Origin: Kwoniella bestiolae CBS 10118
Taxonomy: Eukaryota > Basidiomycota > Tremellomycetes > Tremellales > Cryptococcaceae
Direction: 5' to 3'
Length of the DNA: 64,000 bases
Assembly: GCF_000512585.2 (NCBI RefSeq)
Contig: NC_089245.1
Span: 1,054,001 to 1,118,000 of the forward strand
Part shown: one piece after another, positions 1 through 11,642 of the stretch
Numbering within the stretch: position 1 is the stretch's first letter
Layout of the letters: each line of letters opens with the position of its first letter
Translations under genes and position numbers: made by a program
The notes under the pieces: model-generated
What the model was told of the DNA's origin: nothing
Database searches by the model: none
What the model saw: only the letters and a program-made list of their open reading frames with translations

Positions 1-67
1 ACCAGCCACAACTGGGGACACTTATAACGATACATGATGATATACAACAAACAGTTATGCACTGATA

Positions 68-2875
68 CTAATGATATACCACCCCATAATCCGATGCAAT
101 GCAAGAATCAACTCTATTCTGTTCTCTCCTCCTTCTATCATCCCATACGCAGGATCTGATACTACCTAGGTCGACGACGCTCTTTCTATCATCCTGTTCA
201 ACTTGAGCATCCAATCTAGGTGGTGGAGGTGGTTTCAGGCTTTGTAAAAACGTCAAAAACCCTTTCTTCCCCCTCCACCCAGTCCGTCTCATCACATCCT
301 CCACATCGACCTCCCTCCCACTCTTGATATCAACCAACATCCTAGCTCCAACCGCTCCCTTATCCCATACTCTCCCTTCCGACTCGCCATTGACCTCTCT
401 CCAGGACGCTTCCACCCGATAGGCTTCATCAACCCTATCAGTCATAGCCAAGTTGATCATCAACCTTCCAACTACGTTCGATTTTATCCTGAATCCCGAA
501 GAAGAAGAAGAAGAAGAAGAAGAAGACGAACGGACCGAGGCGTCGAACACTGCCAGAGCACTTTCAAGGTGGTCCGAGTCGATGAGAATTCGAATCATGT
601 TGGATACGACCCTGTTGTTCGGTTTGATGGATTTAGAAATCATCTCTTTGTATAGGTGTATTGCGTATCCTAACGTCTCTTCGTGATTTAATCTACTTTC
701 CCCCTCCTCTTGCCTATCATTCCTTTTACTAGAGGCGAAGATGAGATTCGATAATACTGTATTATATATCTTGATTGCTCTTACATCCTCCCCATTCACC
801 TGTTGAAGCAGGTGCAATACCTTGATCCTATCTTGCGATTTAACAGACCTAGACAAGTTGGATACTATAATTTCGATAACCTCAGACGGGATAGGATTGC
901 CCTGTAAGATCCTTTCGTTAAGATTTAATGCCAAATCCGTATCCTGTATTCCACCTGTACTCAATCCCTGGGTCAGAGCCAACACAAGTGGTGCAAGGGA
1001 ACGACCATAGTTCTCTGACCACAGATAATCTTTGATATGCCTTTCCAGCAATATAGCTCTGGACGGGGAAGACTTCATCCCAATAGATCGAATGAATAAC
1101 AACATATCCGGTTTTCTAATTGCCATTCCGTCCGCCATGAGATCAGAGTACAGCCGAGAGGCAAAGTGGAGATGGTGATTGGGCGAAGTGAGGGAATGAC
1201 GAAATAGCTTTTGCCATAGGAATAGATTCTTAATTGACCATCGGAAAGGTGGATTGGCAGATCGAGCATATTGGTAGATCTTTCTTGATAAGATATAGCC
1301 TTCCGATGAAGGTAAACATGCGAGGATCAGTCGGAATAATGGGATGATCGATTCAGAGGGGAGTTGAGAGGTGATTTGACTTTCGTGTAGTAGTTTAGTG
1401 TATCGAATGATCAGTTTATCGATTTCCTGAGGTGTTGAGTAAGAAGGGGACGTCCGTTTTGCGTTGTATAAGCCGATGGTCAGGGACGAGATCAAAGCGG
1501 TACAATCGCCTTCTTTATGCTGGAGAGCAAGTCCGAGGAGTCGTATTGCCGCATCCAATCGAACCACGACATCATCTTGAGAAGATCTAGCCACTGATAT
1601 TCCTCTTCCTACCAAACCACCGACATTCATCTCGCCGTTCTCCAGGATTTCCAATGCTTTCTGGACCCTCGTTCTAGCTCTTCTGGTGGCCGAATCCAAT
1701 GCTTGATATAGTATACGAGAGGTCCTAGATATCGGATCGATATTCAACGATGTTAAGATGGAAGGAACCAACTCTTCTAAACCATCCCCATCTTCTGCTT
1801 TCGACAACTTTCGCATCACTTTGTGTAGATGAGTCATCTTGATATCCACACCCTGCTCGATACACCAGGTAATGTTCCTCAAAGATTGCTTGAGACCTTC
1901 CGACGAGCTTCCACTGGACATCACCAGGATCTCTCCGATATAATAACCCAGAGAGGTGGTCACACTTTTCTTCCTGACCATATCTAATACCATCTCCTCG
2001 ATCTCGATCATCTGACTAGTCATCTCGCCCTTGTTCTTTTGACCAGTATTCCTTCTCGTACTCTGTAATCTTCGATAATGCAACCCCAGCCATCCTCGCT
2101 TCAGCTCATGAGGGAACGACCTCAACGGAATCTTACTTTCCAATGTCGTCCATAAAACTCTAACCAACTTGTGAATCTCCTCTTCTTCCCCTTCTGTGTA
2201 CCTGGAAACATCATACTCCGCTCTAAACCTCCTTAAACCCAGTCTGATAATCCTGATCAAATCCTTCTGATCGATCTCCCCCAAGGACATGCCGCATTTC
2301 TTAGCGAGCTTCAACAGGGTCTTAATCCTGCTCCAACCCTTCTGCTGCGCAGTGTGATCTATCTGATGCGATATTAACGATTTGAAGGTTGCGTCTGGGA
2401 TGTACTGCCGCAGGGAGGGGTGCAACGATGTATACACTGTCCATGATTCATCGGGGGTGGAGTAGAGCGATAGGGATAGGATCTCCATGTGCCGTTTGAA
2501 GGGATAGGAATTGGGCGAGTAGGGTAGACGGGGTGGAAGGGGAAGATGGGGTGTGGACTTGTGATGCGGGGTGGGGAAGTCCGGTTGGAAACGATTGTCT
2601 TCTTCATTCTCCGGTTCTATTAGTGAATTCGGGCGTGAGACGTTCATAGATTGAGGTTGAGGCGAAGAGTCGTGGTTGGATGTGAAGAATGTTCGTTGGG
2701 GGATTGTAAGGATTGAAGAGGTGGTGGAGAACCATTTTGAACATCCTGGTAAATTTGGATCATGTGCTGCTGATGATCTCCTGTGTGGAACTAGCCTTGG
2801 ATAATATGATGGAAGGGGTGATGCTGTTCTCAGAGTCGTACTTATACAAGTAACAACCCTGACCTTGTTGGACAT
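68..2875 (-). CDS. Mitochondrial pentatricopeptide-repeat-like protein
   Basis: Single-exon reading frame of 935 codons. The first 60 or so residues are rich in Arg, Ser and Thr with few acidic residues, as expected of a mitochondrial presequence. The rest is largely helical. Near residues 700-790 there is a PPR-like helical pair (IHLYKEMISKSIKPNNRV followed by LIDSDHLESALAVFDASV), which suggests RNA binding in mitochondrial RNA processing or translation. A run of about a dozen Ser residues, encoded by a GAA/TTC-type triplet repeat near 498-524, follows this pair. The PPR assignment rests on these helices only. The exact yeast counterpart is not recognised. The start was chosen as the only ATG in front of the basic leader. 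Confidence 0.6.
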   Translation of the reverse strand: MSNKVRVVTCISTTLRTASPLPSYYPRLVPHRRSSAAHDPNLPGCSKWFSTTSSILTIPQRTFFTSNHDSSPQPQSMNVSRPNSLIEPENEEDNRFQPDFPTPHHKSTPHLPLPPRLPYSPNSYPFKRHMEILSLSLYSTPDESWTVYTSLHPSLRQYIPDATFKSLISHQIDHTAQQKGWSRIKTLLKLAKKCGMSLGEIDQKDLIRIIRLGLRRFRAEYDVSRYTEGEEEEIHKLVRVLWTTLESKIPLRSFPHELKRGWLGLHYRRLQSTRRNTGQKNKGEMTSQMIEIEEMVLDMVRKKSVTTSLGYYIGEILVMSSGSSSEGLKQSLRNITWCIEQGVDIKMTHLHKVMRKLSKAEDGDGLEELVPSILTSLNIDPISRTSRILYQALDSATRRARTRVQKALEILENGEMNVGGLVGRGISVARSSQDDVVVRLDAAIRLLGLALQHKEGDCTALISSLTIGLYNAKRTSPSYSTPQEIDKLIIRYTKLLHESQITSQLPSESIIPLFRLILACLPSSEGYILSRKIYQYARSANPPFRWSIKNLFLWQKLFRHSLTSPNHHLHFASRLYSDLMADGMAIRKPDMLLFIRSIGMKSSPSRAILLERHIKDYLWSENYGRSLAPLVLALTQGLSTGGIQDTDLALNLNERILQGNPIPSEVIEIIVSNLSRSVKSQDRIKVLHLLQQVNGEDVRAIKIYNTVLSNLIFASSKRNDRQEEGESRLNHEETLGYAIHLYKEMISKSIKPNNRVVSNMIRILIDSDHLESALAVFDASVRSSSSSSSSSSSGFRIKSNVVGRLMINLAMTDRVDEAYRVEASWREVNGESEGRVWDKGAVGARMLVDIKSGREVDVEDVMRRTGWRGKKGFLTFLQSLKPPPPPRLDAQVEQDDRKSVVDLGSIRSCVWDDRRRREQNRVDSCIASDYGVVYH
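498..524. repeat. GAA trinucleotide microsatellite
   Basis: About nine GAA units on the plus strand. Read on the minus strand in frame they encode the poly-Ser tract of the PPR-like protein, so length changes would be tolerated in frame. Confidence 0.85.
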
Positions 2876-3231
2876 CGTTCATCTATCGGAATCTGAAGAC
2901 CAATCCCGAATTAGCTATTGCAGGGGTTTACACCTAAAGGAAAGCTGCACTCACTCACGTCATATACCTCCTGACAGTCTCATGCCGCTCATTCCAAGTG
3001 CTTCTTCTGCAATCTCACAGTGAATGATCGATAGATGAGGTCGAATATAGCTGAGCAGTATCAGAGTATCGTATCGATGTTAAATATCTCCAACTTTTTG
3101 TTGGACCTCGTCCGTCCGAAGAAGTAAACGGATAGATAGGCGCGACAAATCCTCTTTTGACCCTTACAGGCACGCGAGTGGCAATATCCGGTTGACGCGG
3201 TTGACTTCCTCCTCCACCTTTCATGTCCACC
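2876..3231. other. Divergent promoter region
   Basis: Gap between the divergent PPR-like gene and the plus-strand gene starting at 3759. No supportable reading frame is seen. It should hold the promoters of both genes. Confidence 0.6.
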
Positions 3232-3238
3232 TATATAA
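3232..3238 (+). promoter_or_regulatory. TATA box of the unknown gene at 3759
   Basis: TATATAA followed by a long pyrimidine-rich stretch (about 3245-3300), typical of a fungal TATA promoter with CT-rich initiator. It lies about 150 bp before the leader intron donor at 3384. Confidence 0.5.
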
Positions 3239-3383
3239 ACCCCTCTGTTTCCATTCTTTTCCTTCCTCCTTCCTCTTTCTTCTTTCTTCTCTTCACCCAT
3301 CAACGATAAGAAAGAAAGGGATATTGTTGTACGAGTGCACAGAGACTCTGTCACAAACACTCCATCGTTCGCTCGCCTGCTAG

Positions 3384-3754
3384 GTGAGTGTTTTGTTCCT
3401 CCGTTTACCAACTTGAGGAGGATGAATGTTACTACAATACTTCCCATTACTCCTATTTTATTGTGGTCGTCTTCCTTTTTCACTCTGCCGTCGCTTTCCT
3501 CTTCTCTTTCCCCTTTCCTTTGGTTTATCTGTGAGATCAAGAGGATTAGTCAGAGGTAGTATCGCACTATTCCCCTCGGTATTGCTATCCTCCCTGTCTT
3601 CCTCTTTTCAAGTGTTACTGCCAACGCACGTCATTACTGTTTCCTCGAGAAGGAAGAGACGATCAGAAGACATAGCAGTAACTTGTTTCTCTTGTCACAA
3701 TTCGCTATAACCTCGCGCCTATTCACTTGTACTAACTCTCATCTTCGTTGATAG
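3384..3754 (+). other. Probable 5' leader intron
   Basis: A consensus donor (AG|GTGAGTG at 3384) pairs with an acceptor GATAG at 3754, and an ACTAAC branch site sits at 3731. The intron would end four bases before the start codon region, so the transcript leader is interrupted by a long intron of about 370 bp. This is inferred from splice signals only. Confidence 0.55.
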
Positions 3755-3758
3755 TGTC

Positions 3759-5827
3759 ATGTTGAATAGAGCACCCAAATCCAAAGTCACTGGCTATATC
3801 CGATCCCATTCTAACATCGTGCATCCCGCAAATCGCGCTCACATCAGCACAATCACCTTCACACATAACCCTTCTATCGATATCTCCCATCTAACTCCCG
3901 TCTTTACAGTTCCTATCGCTACTACTTACAACACCCCTCAAGCTCGAATCTCGCCCATCATTGACGATATCGAAACTGACGACATGACCAACGACCCAAA
4001 CGATCCTTCTACCAAAGCGATGGTGAAATCTACTCCGAGAGTTCAACCCCAGATGCCTGGTCAGGGTAATTTTGCTAATCAAGCAAATTCTGTCAAGCTT
4101 CCTCAAGATCCTCGAATTCATCAAGGACCCAAAAACGCTAATCAACAAGGTATTCCTTCTTCCCAAGGTCGACCATCCAACTCTCAAGAGGTTCGCCATG
4201 ACCTCGGCCGAGGTACTGCTAGTTCCTCAAACCAAGTCATCCACGCTGGAAAACCGACTAATCAAGGTATCGGTACTCATCAGCCTGTCAAAGCTCCAGA
4301 ATTAGCTGCGAATCGAGGTGGTCAGGCTCAAAGCTCTTTACCTCCAGCCAACAAGCAAGTCAACCCCAACGCATCAGCCCAACCTGCAAATCACAATTCT
4401 GCTCTTCCACGAGGTGAAGTTCGAGGTGGACAAGGTGAGCTCATAATCTCTTCTGCACGGAGTCTCATACTCACTGACCAACGACGATGATCTAGGAAAC
4501 GTCGGTGCTGCTCAGACCCATCGAGGCGATAAAAACAACAAGCCTCCTCCACCTGGACACGAGATGAAACAACCTCCTCGCACTGTGAGTGTTGCTATCA
4601 AGCAGACATAGAAATCAGCTGATCTTTTTGATCTCAGCAGAACGTTCAACAATCCTCTAACGATTTACATCGTCCTGCTCAACCCTCAAGACCACCTTCT
4701 CGTGAACCGAAAGCGATCGGTAATCAAATGTTCCAATCTCAAGCCTATCCCAACAATGACGACCAAGATGAGGAGTACGATGAACTCGGTGACGATATTG
4801 ATGATTTCGGAAAAGAAATGGAAGACAGACTCTTCGCTGAATTCTCTCAACACTCGACTGATGCCGAGCAATTTTCCAGAGACTACTCAAGGGGTTCCAA
4901 CGATAGATTGCCTCAATCTCAATATCTCCACACGTCGACGTCTGCGAATGCGAAGGGAACAGCCAATCAATTCGCATTCGATCAACCACTTTATGGTCGT
5001 CACCCACCTTCCTATCTTGAACGAAAGGCCGAACCTCCTGTCAGACCCATTGTGAAGACTCCTGCAAGATCATACGATCTCAAACCTCTTCCTGGTGGCC
5101 TCTCGTTCGACGACGAGCTTGCTCAAGATACCCAAGGAAATGCCGATATGCGAGAAGCAGTATTTACATACCAAAATTCCGGTGTTCCCGTCACACCCGA
5201 TAGAAATGGTCGAGGAGATATCAGTACCTTTAACTTTACTCCTTCAGCTAAGGTGAGCAATTTGTCATAGCTAATGATCATGCTGACCATCAGCGTAAAA
5301 AAGGATAGCGACTCTGGAAGACAAGTCGTCCTTGAACCCGAGCCCGAGCTCGAACCTCGATTCAAGATCCCCATGGAGCTCCAAAATCATCACAACCTCG
5401 CTGAGATATTCGTTGACCATGAACAAGTATTTCAAGATATGATGAAATCGACCAAAGTGGCTGAGTTCCGACCTGCTTGGGTCGATGTCAAGGGTGAGTG
5501 TTGTAAGGTCATATACGTATGCGACACTGACGATGGGCTTAGACGGGTACAAGGATCTCGGTAGCAAGGTGAACGTTGCGCATCACCAATGGGAAGAGGT
5601 TCAAAACTGTGAGAAACCTCTGGCATAGAGCAAGATCGATGCTGATAACTTGTTGGATAGCTTTGAGCAAACTTATCGAGATCAAGGATAACGAACTCAA
5701 GCGAAAAATCAATCTCACCGGACGATACGTCGAGGCGGGATCGGACTTGTCTGAACACTGCAATACAATGCAACGAGCCACTCGAAACAACGTCAAGAGA
5801 CCGAAGGTTGAGATGGAGGTGTATTAG
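3759..5827 (+). CDS. Unrecognised low-complexity protein, multi-exon
   Basis: I do not recognise this protein. Exon 1 is 3759-4434 and the next exon begins at 4496. Further introns lie near 4585-4639, 5255-5305, 5495-5541 and 5608-5660. The N-terminal half is rich in Gln, Asn, Pro, Gly and Ser and is probably disordered. A short acidic stretch (DDQDEEYDELGDDIDDFG) precedes a helical-looking part. The last 120 or so residues are charged and helical (ALSKLIEIKDNELKRKI-like) and may form a coiled coil. Splicing the fourth intron in frame needs a non-pyrimidine AAAAAG acceptor at about 5305, since the nearer CAG gives the wrong phase. No membrane segment or catalytic motif is seen. The sequence does not suggest a function. 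Confidence 0.6.
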
Positions 5828-6372
5828 GTGATATGATGAGGTGTGATATTCGCGGTGAAGTGTGAAAGGAATGTGGTCATGATCAGTGTCGAGTTATCAG
5901 TTGTAGTTGTTCATAGTTAGGCTCTTTTTCCCATTTGTCTTCATCAGTCATTGTATATGTTCTGTATCAATACCACATCATCAAGCGTGTGTTTGTGTAT
6001 AATTATCAGATATCAAATCGAATTCCCTATATCATGCATCTGTACACATACTCCAGCTTGGATTAGTCAAGACTTGTTTCTGAGATAACTTCGCAAGATA
6101 AGGGATTCATAGAACTCCAATGACGCATCTTCACAAGCAAACGAGGTGAATTACAGATAATGCATTAGCATGGTCACTTTAGTCTATTCGTTGTCCCTTC
6201 TATGATGTTCTATACCTGTTAACATATATATCTATCACATCCAATGCCAGGTCTGTCAAAAGATTCCCACGCCATGCTGGATGATCTCTACTCTGACTTT
6301 ATCTCTGCTTTCTCATACCAATCGTTGATATACCATCCCACCCATGTATCACCCTCCCTCCCCCGAAACTAG
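5828..6372. other. Convergent 3' intergenic region
   Basis: AT-rich stretch between two genes that converge. It should hold both 3' UTRs. No further gene is seen. Confidence 0.6.
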
Positions 6373-8371
6373 CTAGTACTTGCAATGTCCCCTCCACCTA
6401 GGATAAGCCACCACGTCCCTAACGTTCCCCACCCCCGTAACGTAGCTTATCCATCTATCCCAACCCATCCCCCAACCTCCGTGAGGGATTGACCCGAATC
6501 GCCTTAGGTCAAGATACCACTGATATTCTTCTGTCCTCATTCCTGCCTTCTCGATCGAACTAGTAAGATGGTCGAGGCGATGTTCTCTTAGAGATCCGCC
6601 GGCTAGTTCACCTATCAGGGGAAGGAGGAGATCGAAACATTCTACTGTCTCTTTTTTTTCTGCTGCTTGCCCCACTTTCACTTGCTCTTCACTATCCTGC
6701 TCGTTTGAGGTAGAGGTAGAGGATGAAGAAGGTAACATGTAAAATGGTTTAATATCCTTAGGATACCTCGTGACAAATACCGGCCCATTGAAATGATTGG
6801 CCAACCATTTCTCATTCTCTGTTGATAACCCCTCTCCCCATCTGGGTATACCCGTAATTCTCAATTCACCTTCCTCCCTTCGTTCCTCGTATGCTTCTCG
6901 TAGGAGATCTAGAGCTTGGGTGTAGGTGATCCTCGTGAATGGTTTGGAAAGTATCTGGCGCAAATGATTGAGGGGATCTGATTTATTGATAATGGACGCA
7001 TCGGTCACTTCGACCTCTGATATCTCCGATTCCGATTCACCCAACGATCTGCTAATAACCGCTAGATCCTCCCTCACCCTCTCTCCCCTCTTGCTCTGTT
7101 GACTTAATATCCTATCTACACTGAACTTGATCCCATCTTCTACCACATCCAATAATCCATCTAAAGAGTCAATGACCAGTTCACCCTCCAACATGTAGAA
7201 TTCGCTGAGATGCCTTGAAGTAAGGGACGGTTCTGCCCTGAATGAGGGGGATAGGGTGTACGTCCGAGAGAGCGAGTGGGTCGGAGCCTCCAGGTGGAGC
7301 TGGGAGGATACAGTCAGATGTACGGGGTGGGGAAAGAAGGTAGAAGATGTAGATGTGGGAGGTTTGGGCTGGTCGAGGAGAGTGAAGACTTCGCCGGCGC
7401 CTTCGCAATCTGATGAAGTAAGGAGAGGTGTATGGATATGGATGAATTGGGTTTCCTGCGGTTCATCAGATCGAAAGACATGAGTTTCTTTCACTTCGTT
7501 CCCCTTCAATCCCATCATCCACGTCTATTCTCCATTTGAACAGCTCGCCTCCGCGCACACTTTCAAGCTGGCTCGCTGCAATTCGAACATTGAGATGAAC
7601 TCCCCACTCACCTCGAACCAATCATGCCAGTCTCGCATCACATTATCCCGTATCCTCATGACCGCAGCAGTCTGGGAGGTCCTAAATCTTAGATGGGCAT
7701 TATCGCGTAACACGGAATTAGGGAGCGATTTCTTCTGGATTGGGTAGGTCTATGTGAGGTCGATGGTCAGTAGGATGACATTGAGTCATCATTGAATGGA
7801 CGACAGTGGATCCCAAGGCACACTCGTCTTGTATGATGGGTATCCTACTCACCTCTGGATCACATTCGCCCAGTATCTTGATTTCATCGACGAGCAATTC
7901 CAGATCCTGCCCTTGACCTTTTGATTTCTTCAGTTCTCCTGTTAAGTTTACGCTCGTTCCGTTTGTCAGACTATTATAGGGGAATATCAGCTCGAACGTC
8001 CTGTCCAGCTCTTTCTCTGGGTGGTATATAGCCTAGCACAGTGTGACATCTTTTGCTCTGACAGCATTGGACCAAACAACCCTCCGGCTCACTCATAACT
8101 TGATCCCCACTCACCCATCAGCTTTCCCCTTCCCCTTCAACACAGCTTGCAAGCTCTTCCCCGTGCTCCCATCGTTGATCTCTGCGAAGGACACGTTCTT
8201 ATGCGATCGTATAGACTTGATCCATCCATTCACTGTAGTCTGCTTAGCATCTTCACTTGAGGATTTCGAAGTTGAAGGTTGAGCTTGAGCCGGAGTTTGG
8301 ACTTGCGCAGCGGATAGGACGGAGCGTAATGTCGGTGGGAGGTTTGATAGCCTCACTGGGGTTCTTCTCAT
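6373..8371 (-). CDS. NARS2: Asparaginyl-tRNA synthetase, mitochondrial type
   Basis: Charges tRNA-Asn with asparagine. Four exons (8371-8115, 7970-7853, 7749-7612, 7455-6373) splice in phase to 531 residues. The N-terminus is basic and followed by an OB-fold anticodon-binding domain (NGWIKSIRSHKNVSFAEIND, then a TGELKKSKGQGQDLEL strand). Next comes the class II core with the HTPLLTSSDCEGAGEVF segment. Class II motif 3 lies near the C-terminus (GWGMGWDRW, with the invariant Arg), followed by RDVVAYPRW. The short length and leader-like N-terminus suggest the organellar enzyme rather than the larger cytosolic one. An apparent frame problem after exon 1 disappears if the acceptor ATAATAG just before 7970 is used. 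The 156-bp third intron (7456-7611) could contain a small extra exon, but direct joining gives the better family match. Confidence 0.88.
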
Positions 8372-10028
8372 GTCTCCTGCGGGAGTATCAAAAGCCCAAA
8401 GATGTGTTCACGAACTGTTGTTGTCAGTGAACGTACCAAGTTGTTCAAAGTGAGGTCATGTTTAATTTTAACGAGGAATTTCGGTCCATAATTCACTCGT
8501 ACTCGTCAAACCTCCACTTTGACCCTTCCCCTTAGAAAAAGTCTTTTTCCTTTTTGCAAGTGCGCGTATCATGATATTCTTATAGCGATGCATATGTACG
8601 AGCATGAGATATAGGTATCATCGATAATATATACTTATGGGTGCATCAGGTCCATTTGCAGTAGTATATGTGACATTGTAGAGTGGGACGGTCATTGCCA
8701 TCAGACTATGGGATTTGCTTTTCTGTATAAGGTATCAAATTTGGCCGGTGAATCCCATGTTTCGGTCCATTGGTCCTTGTGAGGTGTGTGACCTTATCTC
8801 AACGTGGTACTGGATCCCATGTCCATGCTTGTATCCGGCCGCAAAGTAAAGTTAGAAAGCACTGGTCAGGAACAGTGCAAAACATCCTGCAAGGAAAGAT
8901 AACGTCAGTTTGAAACCGTTGTCCTGCCCATTGAGACAAGCATCAAGTGGAGGTGACATGTGAGATGGGGTACCATGTAAACAAAGCGGAAGTACGGTAC
9001 GGGGACGGTCATTTGAGTATGAGTGAGTACCGTTGCGGGATAGAGGAAGCGGGTAGACAAGAAGTGAAGAGATATCGTTCTTGACTGGACAAGCCAGCAA
9101 GCATCTGATGCGATCTCTTCTCTTCTCTTCTTGATCTGAGACGAAACATAATCCCACACACTCTTTTAGACATTACATTCTTTTCCTTTTTCCAAACCCC
9201 AACCAAGATCACTCAAGCACCGTTAAACTCGGTCCTTTTCCTCTGGCATACCTCAAAGTAAGAGAGAAAATACGTGAGTATTGGTCTCATCAGCGGTGTC
9301 TGTCTCCCTATCTCGTCATTACACCGCCTTTCTCTCCCCTTCTTCCTCTTGATCCCTTCCTTCCCCCCCTTGTATTACTTGCTTCTCAATCGCTTAATAT
9401 CGTAAAATATCACATCACATGCCTTTGAATGACGTTCTGGTAGCGTCCTTCAACCCTTCATCCTATACAGTATTGGAATCAACCCTTTTCTCTCAATATC
9501 TTGATCCCTTGAGTTGTAAGATATCGTTTGCTGACATTTCCTTGTTGTCTAACTTATAGTCGCCGTTGTTGATTTCGGAAGTATATCAGGCACCGCTTTG
9601 TTGTTAGTTGTTGTTAGTTGTATTGCGGATTACTTGGCGGTAAATCGTTATTTGGCCCTGAATTAGCAAACTAGTCAACTAACAAACATTACGAAAAGAC
9701 ACTCACGCCCGCCGAACCGATAAAAGCATCAAAATCAACCACAAAACACAAAACACAGCACGGACCTATTCCATCCTATCCTATTCCTTTCTTGGCTCTC
9801 TCTGCTATCTATCCAGGTGAGTTGACTTTGAACTATAACATATATATATACATATACATACTACATGCTAATTCTACATTCCACTTTCTTCCCTCAGCCT
9901 TCCATCCCTTCGCTTCTCCCTTCCCTTCTACGATCATAGTAGGAATTTTCGGTTCTCTGGTTCAGTCGCTTTCACCCATCTCATATCGCCTGCGAGGAAA
10001 TCCACAAAAACCATAAAGTATAATCACT
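8372..10028. other. Divergent intergenic region and deacetylase leader
   Basis: About 1.65 kb with no supportable coding region. The right half looks like a long leader for the deacetylase. Donor-like sites occur at 9274 (ACGTGAGT) and 9820 (CAGGTGAGT), and acceptor-like TATAG occurs near 9560. There is also a short TA/CA alternating run near 9839-9862 and repeated TTGTTAGTTG near 9600. The functional start site of transcription cannot be fixed from sequence alone. Confidence 0.5.
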
Positions 10029-11642
10029 ATGTTCACAAATAACCTCCTCGCAACCTTCTCGCTCGTCGTATTGGCAGCTACCGCCGTTCCAGTCGACGAA
10101 TCATGGTTACAACCTAGAGATTCAGAAGTTCATGAACTGTTTTACAAGAGAGCTCCCAACCCTTCGGATTCGAGTGAGTAGACATCATCCACGCCCGTTC
10201 CTGGATCATCACAGGCTGATCATTCCTCGTATCTGCACATAGACTTTGCATCAAACTACCCTGCACCTGGTAGTTCCCCTCCCACCGATTCCCTCCCACA
10301 AGCATGGTTGGATAAATTGAAGTCCATCACTTTGCCCGATATCAAACCTTCAAACCCAAACAATGGTTATCCAACTTATGCGGATGGTGAAACCCCCCAG
10401 GATCAGCATATCTGTTCGTTCACTTATGAGTGTACCACCGATGAAGATCTTTACAACCCTCCCTCAGGTACCTTCGCAGTATGTCAATCTTTCGATCTCC
10501 TCACAAAGGACCTTTGCAAACATGTCGGAGCTATAGAGCTAAAACTTTCGGATTCTTTTTAGCTCTCCTTTGATGATGGTCCTACCAACGTTTCACCAGA
10601 CTTGTACGATTACTTGGCTTCCAACAACATCTCCACTGCCGTTACTCACTTCATGATCGGTGGTAATATCGTATACGAGTGAGTCGTTTCCCATCCGATC
10701 ATACCAGCGTACGATCGGTAGCTCATATTCCGCAATAGTCCCTTCGGTATGCAGGCTGCTGCCAAAGCAGGAGGACATCTCGCCGTGCACACCTGGTCTC
10801 ATCAATACAGTAGGTCATCCCCTCATTTCCCCCTGCAACCCCCTTCAATCCAGCTGATTGCGTGTCTTGCTTTCAGCCACTACTCTTTCCAACGAACAGG
10901 TTCTCGGTGAACTCGGATGGACCATGCAAATCATCAGCGATCTTAACGGAGGAAGAATCCCTAAATACTGGAGACCACCTTACGGGGATGTGGACAACCG
11001 AGTCAGAGCCATTGCCAAAGGTGTCTTCGGTCTTGAGACTGTAGTCTGGAACACTGGTGGGTTTCTCTTTCCTTTCGTATATGAGATATCGACGCTGACG
11101 TTTCGCTGCTTCGCGCAGACTCATCCGATTGGGCTATCGGCGGTAACCCTCAATACACCCATGATTCCGTCGTTTCCCAAGTCAATCAATGGCTGTCCGG
11201 TTCCAAAGACAAGGGTCTACTGTTACTCGAGCACGAATCCAAAGATACTACCGTAGCTGTTTTCAAAGCCATCTTACCCAGTATCAGATCGAACGGATGG
11301 ACCATCAAGAACGTCGCCGACGCATTCCACATGGATTGGTACGTCAACGCGGGTAAGACCAATACCGAAGCTATCACCACCATGTCGGTCGGAGCCAGCA
11401 CTTTTGCAGTCACAAACTCTACCTCCCAACAATCTTCCACCTCCGCTTCTGCTTCTACCACTGGGTCCGCCTCGACCACCTCCTCTGCCTCTCAGGCACC
11501 CTCATCCACCTCCACTACAGCTGCTACTGCTGCAGCTGCAGTGAGCTCAGGATCAGGTTCGTCCTCCAGTGCTTCTTCCACTTTGCTCCTTCCCGGATAC
11601 GCCATGGCAGGTTTGGGATTCTTAGCCGCTCTCTTCGTTTAG
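10029..11642 (+). CDS. GPI-anchored chitin/polysaccharide deacetylase
   Basis: Six exons (10029-10173, 10243-10478, 10563-10678, 10739-10809, 10877-11056, 11119-11642) splice in phase to 423 residues. A signal peptide (LLATFSLVVLAATAVPV) starts the protein. The NodB metal-dependent deacetylase domain follows: SFDDGPT near residues 129-135, HLAVHTWSH (His 183 and 187), RPPYGDVDNRVR, SSDWAIGG and LLLLEHES. These are the usual five carbohydrate-esterase family 4 motifs, including the Asp-Asp pair and the metal-binding His residues. A Ser/Thr/Ala-rich spacer and a hydrophobic C-terminus (YAMAGLGFLAALFV) indicate a GPI anchor. It probably converts cell-wall chitin to chitosan, like the Cda proteins of Cryptococcus. 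Which paralogue it matches is not decided here. Confidence 0.92.

Noticed and set aside
3061..3540. 159-codon minus-strand frame
   Set aside because: It overlaps the promoter and leader of the plus-strand gene. Composition is the mirror of a CT-rich initiator, with no domain signature.
7613..8371. Apparent frameshift between exons 1 and 2 of the asparaginyl-tRNA synthetase
   Set aside because: Using the acceptor ATAATAG just before 7970 instead of TGCTAG near 8034 gives matching phase and a 531-residue protein with correct family sequence.
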